A stretch of 64,000 bases of DNA from Rheinheimera sp. (lineage in GTDB: Bacteria; Pseudomonadota; Gammaproteobacteria; Enterobacterales; Alteromonadaceae): assembly GCA_003543135.1 (NCBI GenBank), contig DPJG01000010.1, positions 236,800 to 300,799 on the forward strand, written 5' to 3'. The position numbers and the translations under genes were made by a program. The notes beneath the pieces are model-generated. The model searched no databases. It was not told where the DNA came from and saw only the letters and a list, made by a program, of their open reading frames with translations. This document shows positions 26,749 to 35,831 of the stretch, piece by piece (position 1 is the first letter of the stretch; the number at the start of each line of letters is the position of its first letter).

Positions 26749-27672
26749 ATGGCAGGTTATTTTGCAATATTTTTAGTGGCATTAACGGTCGGCAGCGGTT
26801 TAATTTGGTTGTTTGATGCTTTAGTGCTGGCGCCTAAACGCAAAATGAAACTGGCGCAGGCGGAAGCCGCAGCCGGCACCGCCTTGTCCGAAGAAGTGAA
26901 ACAACAAATTGCGCCTCAGTCTTATATCGCGGAAACAGCGCAGTCGATTTTCCCGTTAATTGCCGTGATCACGATTTTCCGGTCTTTTTTATACGAACCT
27001 TTTCAGATTCCATCCGGCTCTATGATGCCAACCCTGCTGGTTGGTGATTTTATTCTGGTGGAAAAATATTCTTACGATGTCAAAGACCCGATTTGGCGCA
27101 CTACCTTAATTCAAACCGGTAAACCTGAACATGGTGATGTGGCGGTGTTTAAATATCCGGAGCAGCCAAATGTGGATTACATCAAACGTATTATTGGTTT
27201 ACCTGGCGATCGTATTGTTTATAAAAACAAACAGTTATATATCCAGAAAGCCTGTGATAAAAACCTGAATCAGCCATGCCCTGTGCTGGAACCTATGCAT
27301 CAGGAATTGCAGTCGGAAGGTGAATTTTTCTTAGGCCCTTATCCACTGAAACGTTTTACTGAACAAGGCCCAACCAAACAATATGACATTCTGCAAAATG
27401 CCATGTTGCCTGAGCCTATTCATAACTATTACCGCCAGCCTGGTACTGAAACCACAGAGTTTGTGGTGCCAGCCGGCCATTATTTTGCCATGGGCGATAA
27501 CCGCGATAACAGCCGCGACAGCCGGTTCTGGGGTTTTGTACCAGAGCAGAATCTGGTGGGCAAAGCGGTGTTTAAGTGGATGAGTTTTGAATTTAATGAG
27601 GATCCGAACAGTGCCATTCCGGGCTGGGTGCCAGTTGGTATCCGCTTTGAACGTTTAGGCCGGATTGAATAA
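26749..27672 (+). CDS. lepB: Signal peptidase I
   Basis: Inner-membrane serine protease of 307 residues that removes signal peptides from exported proteins. Two N-terminal helices (residues 1-22 and about 62-82). The catalytic Ser91 is in [15 protein letters not shown] and the general-base Lys146 in [11 protein letters not shown], close to Ser90/Lys145 of the E. coli enzyme. Box [12 protein letters not shown] is near residue 245. GAGGA precedes the ATG. It heads the tight lepB-rnc-era-recO-pdxJ-acpS run. Confidence 0.98.
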   Translation: MAGYFAIFLVALTVGSGLIWLFDALVLAPKRKMKLAQAEAAAGTALSEEVKQQIAPQSYIAETAQSIFPLIAVITIFRSFLYEPFQIPSGSMMPTLLVGDFILVEKYSYDVKDPIWRTTLIQTGKPEHGDVAVFKYPEQPNVDYIKRIIGLPGDRIVYKNKQLYIQKACDKNLNQPCPVLEPMHQELQSEGEFFLGPYPLKRFTEQGPTKQYDILQNAMLPEPIHNYYRQPGTETTEFVVPAGHYFAMGDNRDNSRDSRFWGFVPEQNLVGKAVFKWMSFEFNEDPNSAIPGWVPVGIRFERLGRIE

Positions 27673-27680
27673 GGGTAGGC

Positions 27681-28355
27681 ATGCAAGTTTCTTTAGCGCC
27701 ATTACAACGACGTCTGGGTTACCAGTTTGTGCAGCCTGAGCTGCTGGAACAGGCGCTGACACACCGCAGCTGTAAAGGCAAACATAACGAACGGCTGGAG
27801 TTTTTGGGGGATGCCATATTAAGTTTTGTCATCGCCGAAGCGCTGTATCAGAATTTTCCGAAAACACGGGAAGGTGATTTAACCCGGATGCGGGCATCCC
27901 TGGTCAAAGGGGTCACCCTGGCAGAGATTGCCAAAGAGCTGCAGCTGTCTGAATTTTTACGCTTGGGGCCTGGTGAGTTAAAAAGTGGTGGTTTTCGCCG
28001 TGAGTCTATTCTGGCCGATGCGGTAGAAGCCATTTTAGGTGCCATTTATTTAGATGGTGGCGCCCAGCCCTGCAAAGAACGGATCCTGGCCTGGTTTGGC
28101 TCGCGCCTGACGGTGATTGAACCCGGCGTGCAAAAAGATTCCAAAACCAAACTGCAGGAATATCTGCAGGGCCGCAAAATGGCGTTACCCCAATACGAAG
28201 TGATTGAAGTAATGGGAGAAGCCCATGATCAAACCTTCACCGTAAAATGTACAGTGGCTGGCATGCAGCCTATTATTGCCAGTGGCAGCTCACGCCGTAA
28301 GGCCGAGCAGGACTGCGCGAACCTGGTGTTGGAACAGCTTACCCATGACAAATAA
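27681..28355 (+). CDS. rnc: Ribonuclease III
   Basis: Double-strand-specific endoribonuclease (224 residues) that processes rRNA precursors and structured mRNAs. The nuclease signature [11 protein letters not shown] places metal ligands at Glu40 and Asp44; the second pair is Asp113 and Glu116 in [18 protein letters not shown]-terminal dsRNA-binding domain (about residues 150-222) includes '[22 protein letters not shown]' and '[20 protein letters not shown]'. It starts 8 bases after lepB and overlaps era by 11 bases, so it is translationally coupled. Confidence 0.98.
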   Translation: MQVSLAPLQRRLGYQFVQPELLEQALTHRSCKGKHNERLEFLGDAILSFVIAEALYQNFPKTREGDLTRMRASLVKGVTLAEIAKELQLSEFLRLGPGELKSGGFRRESILADAVEAILGAIYLDGGAQPCKERILAWFGSRLTVIEPGVQKDSKTKLQEYLQGRKMALPQYEVIEVMGEAHDQTFTVKCTVAGMQPIIASGSSRRKAEQDCANLVLEQLTHDK

Positions 28356-29262
28356 TATTCCTGAAACCGCCGGCGAAACTTTTGCCGGTTTAGTGGCTAT
28401 TGTTGGCCGGCCTAATGTGGGTAAATCCACTTTGCTCAATCAGCTGATTGGCCAGAAAGTCAGTATCACGTCAAAAAAACCACAAACCACCCGCCATCGT
28501 ATTGTTGGCATCGACACTGTGGGTCAATACCAGACGGTATATGTGGATACTCCTGGCCTGCACAGTGAAGAAAAACGTGCGATTAACCGACTGATGAACA
28601 AAGCAGCTGCCAGTTCAATTCTGGACGTGGAGCTGGTGATCTTTGTGGTGGAAGGCACCCGCTGGCTGGAAGACGATCAGATGGTGTTGAACCGGTTGAT
28701 TGCCGCCAATAAACCGGTGATCCTGGTGGTGAACAAAGTGGATCTGTACAAAGACAAAGAAGAGTTATTGCCACATTTACAATGGCTTGGCACTCAATTG
28801 TCTTTTGTGGAAATAGTGCCGCTTTCGGCAGAAAAAGGCACCAATGTGGCCGCGCTGCGTGACATAGTGCACAAACACCTGCCACCTTGTGAGTTTTTCT
28901 TCCCGGAAGATTACATCACTGACCGCTCCCAACGTTTTATGGCATCCGAAATTGTGCGTGAAAAGCTGATGCGCTTTTTGGGTGACGAGCTGCCGTATTC
29001 GGTCACGGTAGAAATTGAGCGTTTTAAGTGGGAAGAAAAACACTACCACATTGCTGCGCTGATTCTGGTGGAGCGTGACACGCAAAAACGCATGGTGATA
29101 GGTAAAGCCGGTGAACGGATAAAAACTATCGCCTCTGAAGCCCGCAAAGATATGGAAGACCTGTTTGAACAACCGGTGTTTTTGCAAATGTGGGTCAAGG
29201 TCAAATCTGGCTGGGCCGATGACGAGCGGGCACTGCGCAGCTTGGGTTATGGCGAAGATTAA
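28345..29262 (+). CDS. era: GTPase Era (16S rRNA/30S assembly factor)
   Basis: A 305-residue GTPase with a C-terminal KH domain that binds the 3' end of 16S rRNA. G1 [10 protein letters not shown]3 DTPGLH, G4 NKVD, G5 SAEKG; KH motif [23 protein letters not shown] 28345 gives [20 protein letters not shown]; the longer frame inside rnc is discarded. It overlaps rnc by 11 bases and recO by 1 base (TAATG), the usual arrangement. Confidence 0.98.
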   Translation: MTNNIPETAGETFAGLVAIVGRPNVGKSTLLNQLIGQKVSITSKKPQTTRHRIVGIDTVGQYQTVYVDTPGLHSEEKRAINRLMNKAAASSILDVELVIFVVEGTRWLEDDQMVLNRLIAANKPVILVVNKVDLYKDKEELLPHLQWLGTQLSFVEIVPLSAEKGTNVAALRDIVHKHLPPCEFFFPEDYITDRSQRFMASEIVREKLMRFLGDELPYSVTVEIERFKWEEKHYHIAALILVERDTQKRMVIGKAGERIKTIASEARKDMEDLFEQPVFLQMWVKVKSGWADDERALRSLGYGED

Positions 29263-29975
29263 TGACCACAGGCTTTAGTCCCGCTTATCTGCTGCACAGC
29301 AGAGCCTTTCGTGACGACAAGCTGTTATTGGATTTATTGTTACCTGAACAAGGGCGTTTGCGTGCAGTGGCACGCCGGCCCGGCAAAAAACAAGGCGGGC
29401 GCAGTCATTGGCCCGCTTTTGCATTATTGGCCGTCCAACTCACCGGCCGCGGTGAATTAAAAACAGTGCGGGCACTGGAAGAACAGCAACCGGCGCTGCA
29501 ATTTCAGGGTAACTTTTTATTTAGTGCTATGTATATCAACGAGCTGCTGTGCCGCATTTGGCCGCAGGATGTGGCAAGTGAGCATCTATTTGCCCTGTAT
29601 CAGCAAAGTTTGCTGGATTTAGCCGCTGCCCAGCCGCATCCGGGGTTATTGCAGCCGGTGCTGCGCCGGTTTGAATTCATGCTGCTCAGCGAACTGGGTG
29701 TGCCGGTGGATTTGACCTTTGATGCGCAGCAACAACCGCTGGCTGTTGATGGCCTGTATCAGTGGCAGGTTGAAGCCGGGCTAGTGCGCACAGGTTTTAT
29801 CGATGCCAACGGCAGGCAGCATGGTGTGGGCTGGCCGGGGGAAGCTTTAATGGCAATAGCCCGCGGCCAATGGCATGACGAATCACTGCGTGTTGCCAAA
29901 CAACTGTGCCGTTATTTATTACAACCGCTACTTGGCAATCAACCGCTTGCCAGTCGGGCCCTGTTTAACCGATAG
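29262..29975 (+). CDS. recO: DNA repair protein RecO
   Basis: Recombination mediator of 237 residues that works with RecR to load RecA on SSB-coated DNA. The N-terminal OB fold is seen in 'AYLLHSRAFRDDKLLLDLLLPEQGRLRAVARRPGK', in two contiguous stretches, with 'VQLTGRGELKTVRALE' after it. The rest is the helical RecO domain ('YINELLCRIWPQD', 'LLQPVLRRFEFMLLSELG'). The zinc cysteines found in some RecO proteins are absent, as in E. coli. ATG overlaps the era stop; 52 bases separate it from pdxJ. Confidence 0.95.
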   Translation: MTTGFSPAYLLHSRAFRDDKLLLDLLLPEQGRLRAVARRPGKKQGGRSHWPAFALLAVQLTGRGELKTVRALEEQQPALQFQGNFLFSAMYINELLCRIWPQDVASEHLFALYQQSLLDLAAAQPHPGLLQPVLRRFEFMLLSELGVPVDLTFDAQQQPLAVDGLYQWQVEAGLVRTGFIDANGRQHGVGWPGEALMAIARGQWHDESLRVAKQLCRYLLQPLLGNQPLASRALFNR

Positions 29976-30027
29976 TTTTAAAAGTGAGATGCAGTAGCTG
30001 AAACCTGCTGCAACCCGGAGACTTATG

Positions 30028-30759
30028 ATGCAACCCATTTATTTAGGCGTAAATATCGACCATGTTGCCACTGTGCGTCAGGCCCGCGGCAGCCAGTATC
30101 CTGAACCTGTACATGCGGCTTTATTGGCCGAGCAGGCCGGTGCCGACGGTATCACAGTGCATTTACGTGAAGATCGCCGCCATATTCAGGACAGGGACGT
30201 GTTTTTATTAAAAGACACTATTCAGACCCGGCTGAATTTTGAAATGGGTGTCACTGACGAAATGCTGGCGATTGCCCGCAAACTCAAACCACATTTTTGT
30301 TGTTTAGTGCCGGAAAAACGCCAGGAACTCACTACTGAAGGCGGGCTGGATGTGGCAGGGCATTTTAGCCATATCGAAAGTGCAGTAAAAACCCTGACTG
30401 ACGACGGCATTCTGGTGTCGTTATTTATTGACGCTGATTTCACACAAATTGCCGCTGCCGCCAAAGCAGGTGCACCTTATATTGAAATTCACACCGGTGC
30501 TTATGCCGACGCCACTTGCCCTAAACAGCAGTTGGCTGAGCTTGAGCGGATCCGCACTGCCGCAGAATATGCCGCATCACTTGGTATAGTGGTGAACGCC
30601 GGCCATGGTTTACATTTTCACAATGTGCAGGCCATTGCTGCTATTCCAGAGATGTATGAGCTGAATATTGGTCATGCGCTGATCGCCCGGGCTATTTTTA
30701 CCGGTTTAGGCCCGGCCGTTGCTGAAATGAAAAGGCTCATGGTGGAGGCTCGCCGCTAA
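30028..30759 (+). CDS. pdxJ: Pyridoxine 5'-phosphate synthase
   Basis: TIM-barrel enzyme (243 residues) that condenses 1-deoxyxylulose 5-phosphate with 3-amino-2-oxopropyl phosphate to make vitamin B6. Signatures: '[16 protein letters not shown]', '[16 protein letters not shown]', '[11 protein letters not shown]', '[13 protein letters not shown]', '[14 protein letters not shown]'. Of two adjacent ATGs (30025 and 30028), the second is better spaced from GGAG. It is coupled to acpS by a 1-base overlap, as in E. coli. Confidence 0.98.
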   Translation: MQPIYLGVNIDHVATVRQARGSQYPEPVHAALLAEQAGADGITVHLREDRRHIQDRDVFLLKDTIQTRLNFEMGVTDEMLAIARKLKPHFCCLVPEKRQELTTEGGLDVAGHFSHIESAVKTLTDDGILVSLFIDADFTQIAAAAKAGAPYIEIHTGAYADATCPKQQLAELERIRTAAEYAASLGIVVNAGHGLHFHNVQAIAAIPEMYELNIGHALIARAIFTGLGPAVAEMKRLMVEARR

Positions 30760-31136
30760 TGGCCATCCTCGGGCTTGGCACTGACATTGTGGAAATTTGC
30801 CGTATTGAGCAAAGTTTACAGCGCTCCCCACGGCTGGTTGAGCGGGTGCTAACCGAGGCCGAAAGGGCGATTTATCAGCAGCATAAACAGCCGGTGCGTT
30901 ATTTTGCCAAAAGGTTTGCTGCCAAAGAGGCGGCGGCCAAAGCACTGGGCACCGGCATAGGGCGGGGGATTTCCTTTCAGCATTTTGCTATCAGCAATGA
31001 CGAATTTGGCCGGCCGCAGCTGCAGTTAACAGATGCAGCCTTAGTGCTTGCAGAAAAACTCGGGGTGAAACACTGCTGGTTGTCGATCAGCGACGAGCAG
31101 GCTTTTGCCTGTGCCACTGTCATTTTTGAATCCTGA
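30759..31136 (+). CDS. acpS: Holo-[acyl-carrier-protein] synthase
   Basis: Transfers 4'-phosphopantetheine from CoA to acyl carrier protein. 125 residues, normal length. Metal-binding residues are Asp9 in [11 protein letters not shown] and Glu57 in [15 protein letters not shown]. Last gene of the lepB-acpS run; two hairpins follow the stop, the second a clear terminator. Confidence 0.97.
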   Translation: MAILGLGTDIVEICRIEQSLQRSPRLVERVLTEAERAIYQQHKQPVRYFAKRFAAKEAAAKALGTGIGRGISFQHFAISNDEFGRPQLQLTDAALVLAEKLGVKHCWLSISDEQAFACATVIFES

Positions 31137-31138
31137 TA

Positions 31139-31175
31139 TTGTTGTCTGACAAAGCCCGGTTTTGACAGACAACAA
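31139..31175 (+). other. Stem-loop directly after acpS stop
   Basis: TTGTTGTCTG (31139-31148) pairs with CAGACAACAA (31166-31175) across a 17-base loop. There is no T-run, so it is not itself a terminator. It may protect the 3' end or act together with the adjacent terminator. Confidence 0.5.
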
Positions 31176-31182
31176 GGTGATT

Positions 31183-31221
31183 AAAAAAGCCCTGTGCATT
31201 CAAGCTGCACAGGGCTTTTTT
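31183..31221. terminator. Bidirectional terminator, acpS / leucyl aminopeptidase
   Basis: A-run plus GCCCTGTGCA pairs with TGCACAGGGC plus a T-run. A strong 16-bp stem between convergent genes. Confidence 0.93.
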
Positions 31222-31287
31222 ATGTACAGGATGAACGGTGCACCGGTCATGCCGCAGCAATGACCGGTGATCTGGATGTTGCCATTG

Positions 31288-32817
31288 TTATGGCTGGGTC
31301 AGTGCCCATTCGGTCAGTAACTGCACGCCAAAACCTGTGGCGCCTGTGACCTGCACCCCTTTGTCACTGCTGGCAAGGGCATTACCGGCAATGTCGATAT
31401 GCGCCCAGGGTGTTTGACCAACAAACTGTTGCAGGAACCAGGCCGCTGTTGAAGCACCTGTGGTTTTGCCGGTGTTGCGTAAATCGGCTAAGTCACTTTT
31501 CATTTCGCTGGCAAACTGCGGCCCAAGCGGTAAACGCCACAGCGGCTCATTCACTTTGGCGCCTGCCGATGTCAGTTGTTGCACCAGCTGCTCATCTTCA
31601 GAAAAAAGTCCGGCGTAATAACTACCCAGAGCGCCCACTTTAGAACCGGTCAGGGTGGCGATATCGACCATAGCCCTTGGTTTAAACTGCTGATTGGCGT
31701 ACCAGAGCGCGTCAGCCATCACTAACCTGCCTTCGGCGTCTGTGCTGGTAATCTGCACTGTTAAGCCGGCGCCTGTTTTAATAATGTCGCCCGGTAACAT
31801 GGCTTTATCCGAAATCATATTTTCGGCCATCGCCATCACAGCAACCACGTTTACCGGTGCTTTCTGCAAAGCCAGGGTTTTAATGGTGCCAAGGGCGGCA
31901 GCAGCGCCCGCCATATCGCTGGTCATCCGTACTATCGACTCGCCATCGGTTTTTAAATGATAACCGCCGGTGTCAAAAGTAATACCTTTGCCGATAATAG
32001 CGAGCGGCGCTTTGTTGCTGTTTTGCCACTGGGCAATCACCAGCCTTGGTGGTCTGTTGCTGCCTTTGCCCACGGCATAAAGGGCACCTAAACCGGCTTT
32101 TTGCAACGCTTTTTCATCCAGCACCTGCACCTTTACTCCCAGTTTTTCCAGCTCCAGTGCGGCATCGGCAAAAGTTTGTGGCGTTAAAGCTTCGGCCGGT
32201 TCATTGGTCAGATCCCGTGCCAGAAACACACCGCTGTTAAGCGCCTGTGCTTTGTCGAGTGCAACCTTGCTCTGTGTTGGATGTTCTGCCAGCAGATGCA
32301 CCTGACTCAGTGCTGTTTTGCTGTTTTTGCTTTTGTATTTATCAAAACGATAAGAGCGCAGCTCCAGTCCCTGGGCAAAAGTGGCGACTTTGGCGGCATC
32401 GGCGCTGCTCTGAGTCAGGGCACTGGTGTCTATGCTGGCGGTGTTGCTGTCGTTTTTGGCAAGCACAGCAGCGGCATCGGCGCCAAGTGTAAGAATGTCA
32501 CTGTGGCTGAGCTTGCTGCTGTCGCCAAGGCCAAGTAATACCAGGCGCTGTGTGGGCGCATTGCCAAGACGAAGCTCCAGCTGAGCGCCTTTTTTGCCGG
32601 TAAATTTTTCGCTGCTAAGCCAGGCTTTGGCCAGAGCATCCTGCAGCTGTGGGTGTTCGTTCTGGCTAAGGCTTTGTTCGGACACTAACAGCAACTGGCT
32701 TTGCACTTCTGCTGGTGTGTTGTCACTGAAGTTAAATTGCAGCGACGCCAGCGTCTGAGAAGATAATAATGCGCAGCCAACGGCAAACGCACTGGCAGAT
32801 AAGCGGGTTAGTTTCAT
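31288..32817 (-). CDS. Exported leucyl aminopeptidase (peptidase M17)
   Basis: Zinc/manganese aminopeptidase of 509 residues. The start at 32817 follows a GGGA ribosome-binding site and gives a signal peptide (MKLTRLSASAFAVGCALLSSQTLA); the ATG 18 bases upstream is less suited. The M17 catalytic domain is clear: 'AIIGKGITFDTGGYHLKT' with metal Lys and Asp, 'VRMTSDMAGAAA', and the signature 'STDAEGRLVMADAL' (usual form NTDAEGRL). The N-terminal domain (about 25-190) is divergent. Classical PepA is cytoplasmic, so an N-terminal signal suggests a role in periplasmic or extracellular peptide use. It is not the housekeeping pepA next to holC-valS. Confidence 0.9.
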   Translation of the reverse strand: MKLTRLSASAFAVGCALLSSQTLASLQFNFSDNTPAEVQSQLLLVSEQSLSQNEHPQLQDALAKAWLSSEKFTGKKGAQLELRLGNAPTQRLVLLGLGDSSKLSHSDILTLGADAAAVLAKNDSNTASIDTSALTQSSADAAKVATFAQGLELRSYRFDKYKSKNSKTALSQVHLLAEHPTQSKVALDKAQALNSGVFLARDLTNEPAEALTPQTFADAALELEKLGVKVQVLDEKALQKAGLGALYAVGKGSNRPPRLVIAQWQNSNKAPLAIIGKGITFDTGGYHLKTDGESIVRMTSDMAGAAAALGTIKTLALQKAPVNVVAVMAMAENMISDKAMLPGDIIKTGAGLTVQITSTDAEGRLVMADALWYANQQFKPRAMVDIATLTGSKVGALGSYYAGLFSEDEQLVQQLTSAGAKVNEPLWRLPLGPQFASEMKSDLADLRNTGKTTGASTAAWFLQQFVGQTPWAHIDIAGNALASSDKGVQVTGATGFGVQLLTEWALTQP

Positions 32818-32957
32818 AGATGTCCCTGTACTCAATTGGTTGAGAAATAAGTTGGCTGGTCACTGAGAATAAGATGTGGTGAATAATGCAGATCTGCAGC
32901 AGAGATTGCTGCAGATTTTCGTTAAATGGCAGGTGCTGGCTGACAAAGCGCTTAGCC

Positions 32958-35708
32958 TTACCAGACCCAGTCGGCAGCCTCAGCGAGTAAAGATTGTAAT
33001 CTGTCCTGCAGTTCAAATAATTCCGGTTCCAGCTGCTCGATGGTTTTGCCGTGTTTTAGTTCAGTTTCAATCAGCTCGGTGAGCTGTTTGATATGGGGCA
33101 CACCTGTGTAACAGCTGGCGCCGTGTAGTTTATGCACCAGCTGAATTAACGGCTCTACCTGTTTGCTGCGCATCAGACTTTCCATTTCAGTCAGGGTGGC
33201 GGGCAGACTTGCCAGTAAAATTTGCAGCAGCTCTTTGGCTAAATCAACTTTACCGGCCGCGCAGCGAAGCGCCAGCTCCCAGTCCAGATGCCGGCTTTTT
33301 GGCAGTTCCTGCAGCAATTGTTCGGGGTCGCGCTCAGGGGCCGGGCCGGTATGGGCGCAACATTCTTTCAGCGCAAAATGCAGCATTTGTTCGTCCAGCG
33401 GTTTACTTAAAAACTCGCTAAAACCAAGCAGCATCAGACGTTCACGTTCGCCTTCCAGTGCGTGCGCTGTGACGGCAATAATAGGGGTGGCTTCGTTAAT
33501 CGAACTTTGCTGAATACGCTGGCAGGCCGTAATGCCGTCCATCACCGGCATATTAATATCCATAAAAATCACATCGTAATGAAATTGTGAGGCTTTTTGC
33601 AGCGCTTCAGCGCCGTTGGTGGCCGAGTCGATACTTTCCACCAGTTCGCCAAGCAAAGCGTTAATCAGTTTCAGGTTGGCTTCGTTGTCATCCACCGTCA
33701 GCACCCGCAGTTTACTTTTGGGTGGCGCCGGCAGTTTCCCCGGCAGTTCGTGCAGCTGCTGGTAAGGCCGTGTCAGCGCGGCTGCCAGTTTGCGCTGATG
33801 GGCAGGTTTGGATAAACAGGCCTGCGCCCCGGTTTGCAGCAGCGCTTCACGTAAGGTTGGTGACAGGGTGTTCACCAGCAGGTAAATATAAGAGCAGGAC
33901 TGATTCAGCTGACGAATCAACTCGACAATCTGATTGACCTGATCCAGCGACACAGCCCGGCCAATAATGGCCATATCATAATGTGATTGGCTGGCCAGCG
34001 CCTGCTGCACCTGGCTTGGTGTGGCGCAGGACGACACCTGCATGCCCCAGCTGTTCAACAGCGACAAAGTGGCCTCACGGGAGAACTGCTGAGGTTCAAT
34101 ATATAGCACTGTTTTACCGGCCAGCAGCTGCACCGGCAGCCCTTCAGACACCGGCAGCGGATGGCGCCGGCACGACACAGTAAACCAGAAGGTCGACCCC
34201 TGATCCGGCTGGCTGTCAAAGCCGATACTGCCGCCCATAGCCTCCACCAGCCGCTGGGAAATAAACAAACCTAAACCAGTACCGCCATAACGCCGGCCTA
34301 TGCTGCCGTCGGCCTGGGAAAAACCATAAAACAGCTGCTCCTGCTGCTCCTGCGGAATACCAATACCGGTATCCTGCACCGAAAAATGCAGCAGGGTTTT
34401 GTCGTCGTTATACTCGCTGCCGCTGACCCGAATCACAATGCTGCCATGTTCGGTAAATTTCACTGCATTACCGGCAATGTTCATCAGCACCTGATTAATG
34501 CGCAGCGGGTCGCCGATAATGTCATCCGGGCAATCCGGGTCAATCAGCAGCGCCAGTTCCAGCTGTTTTTCAAAAGCATTGGCGGCCAGCAGTTCAATCG
34601 AATCATTGACTAAATCGCGCAGCGAAAAAGGCTCAGGGTTAATCGGCATCCGGCCTTCTTCCAGCTTGGCGTAGTCCAATACATCGTTCACTAAGGTCAG
34701 CAGGCTGTTGGCCGATTTCTGAATGGTGTTCAGGTAATCCTGCTGATGGTGCGACAGCTGGGTTTTTAACAGCTGACGGGTAAAACCGATGACGCCGTTC
34801 AGTGGTGTACGTAGCTCGTGACTCATTTTGGCGAGGAATTCAGATTTAAGTTTATTGTCTTCCTGCGCTTTACGTCTGGCCATATCCAGCGCCACGTTCT
34901 GCATTTCCAGCTGTTCCATGGTGTGGGTTAAGTCGCTGGTGGACTGCTCTATGGTGTGCTGCATTTCATCCTGCAGCTCTTTAAGTTGAGTGGCCAGCTG
35001 ATTAATGCCAAGGCGCATCTGATCCAGCTCACCAAAATAAGGTTGTTCCAATTTGCTGGCATAACGACCTTCAGCCAGCTTTTCAGTCAGGCTAATCAGT
35101 TGCTGCATGGGCGTGGTCAGACGGCCAACCAGCTTTAAACTGAGTGCCAGCCCTACCATCATGCCAAGCAGAATAATCAGCAGCGACACCAGCAAGGAGC
35201 TTTGCTGCGCCAGTAATACTTTGTCTTTTTGCAGCTCCAGCAGCACCAGGCCCAATGCCGGAGACTGCGCTGCCGGACTATCGCTGTCGGTTTGCTCCGG
35301 CAACACAGGCACCAGAATAATCAGCGCTTTGCCATCATCGAGAATTTCGCTGTGATCGGGCCAGGGTTGTTCGGCAATCGCTGTCAGCCTGGCAAAGTCT
35401 TTGTGATAGTTGGACGTCACCACCAGCTGGTGCTGACGGTCAAAAATGGCAATACTTTTTACCAGCGGTGAGTTTTTCCGGTGGCTCAGATTCACCAGTC
35501 GTTGCAGCAGGGTTTTGTTGTTGTAGAGCAGCGCTTCTTCACTGGCAATGGCCAGCGGCTCGGCAATATTACTGGCCTGTTCTTCCAGATAATGTTGTAC
35601 ATCCTGGTAACGGGCAAAACTAAAATAGCCACCCAGCCCCAGACTGATTAATAAAGTGGGTACTAAAGTGATCAGCAGAATCCAATCGCGTAAACCAATC
35701 TTCGTCAT
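32958..35708 (-). CDS. barA: Hybrid sensor histidine kinase BarA
   Basis: Tripartite sensor kinase of 916 residues that activates UvrY/GacA and thereby the Csr system. Order: TM1 (about 10-32), periplasmic sensor, TM2 (about 165-190), HAMP, HisKA with phospho-His in MSHELRTPLNGVIGF (near residue 305), HATPase (N-box 'NQVLMNIAGNAVKFT', G-boxes 'DTGIGIP', 'GTGLGLFIS'), a first receiver-like domain lacking the phospho-Asp, a normal receiver ('VLTVDDNEANLKL', 'DVIFMDINMPVMDG'), and a C-terminal HPt domain ('LVHKLHGASCYTGV'). The N-terminus matches BarA ('IFDRQHQLVVTSNYHKDF'). Divergent from rlmD, as in E. coli. Confidence 0.96.
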   Translation of the reverse strand: MTKIGLRDWILLITLVPTLLISLGLGGYFSFARYQDVQHYLEEQASNIAEPLAIASEEALLYNNKTLLQRLVNLSHRKNSPLVKSIAIFDRQHQLVVTSNYHKDFARLTAIAEQPWPDHSEILDDGKALIILVPVLPEQTDSDSPAAQSPALGLVLLELQKDKVLLAQQSSLLVSLLIILLGMMVGLALSLKLVGRLTTPMQQLISLTEKLAEGRYASKLEQPYFGELDQMRLGINQLATQLKELQDEMQHTIEQSTSDLTHTMEQLEMQNVALDMARRKAQEDNKLKSEFLAKMSHELRTPLNGVIGFTRQLLKTQLSHHQQDYLNTIQKSANSLLTLVNDVLDYAKLEEGRMPINPEPFSLRDLVNDSIELLAANAFEKQLELALLIDPDCPDDIIGDPLRINQVLMNIAGNAVKFTEHGSIVIRVSGSEYNDDKTLLHFSVQDTGIGIPQEQQEQLFYGFSQADGSIGRRYGGTGLGLFISQRLVEAMGGSIGFDSQPDQGSTFWFTVSCRRHPLPVSEGLPVQLLAGKTVLYIEPQQFSREATLSLLNSWGMQVSSCATPSQVQQALASQSHYDMAIIGRAVSLDQVNQIVELIRQLNQSCSYIYLLVNTLSPTLREALLQTGAQACLSKPAHQRKLAAALTRPYQQLHELPGKLPAPPKSKLRVLTVDDNEANLKLINALLGELVESIDSATNGAEALQKASQFHYDVIFMDINMPVMDGITACQRIQQSSINEATPIIAVTAHALEGERERLMLLGFSEFLSKPLDEQMLHFALKECCAHTGPAPERDPEQLLQELPKSRHLDWELALRCAAGKVDLAKELLQILLASLPATLTEMESLMRSKQVEPLIQLVHKLHGASCYTGVPHIKQLTELIETELKHGKTIEQLEPELFELQDRLQSLLAEAADWVW

Positions 35709-35831
35709 CTTCAGCGCTGCTTGCTACAATGGTCCTTCGAACAGTCATCATGACACATGCCCGTTAAAAAACCTACCCAAGCCCGACGGGCAAAAGGCAG
35801 GAAATAAGGCAGCCAAAGGCCAATATTTTTT

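Noticed and set aside
33163-33513. 116-residue open frame on the plus strand opposite barA
   Set aside because: Ser/Cys/Arg-rich composition typical of antisense of a well-conserved receiver/HPt coding region; barA is certain.
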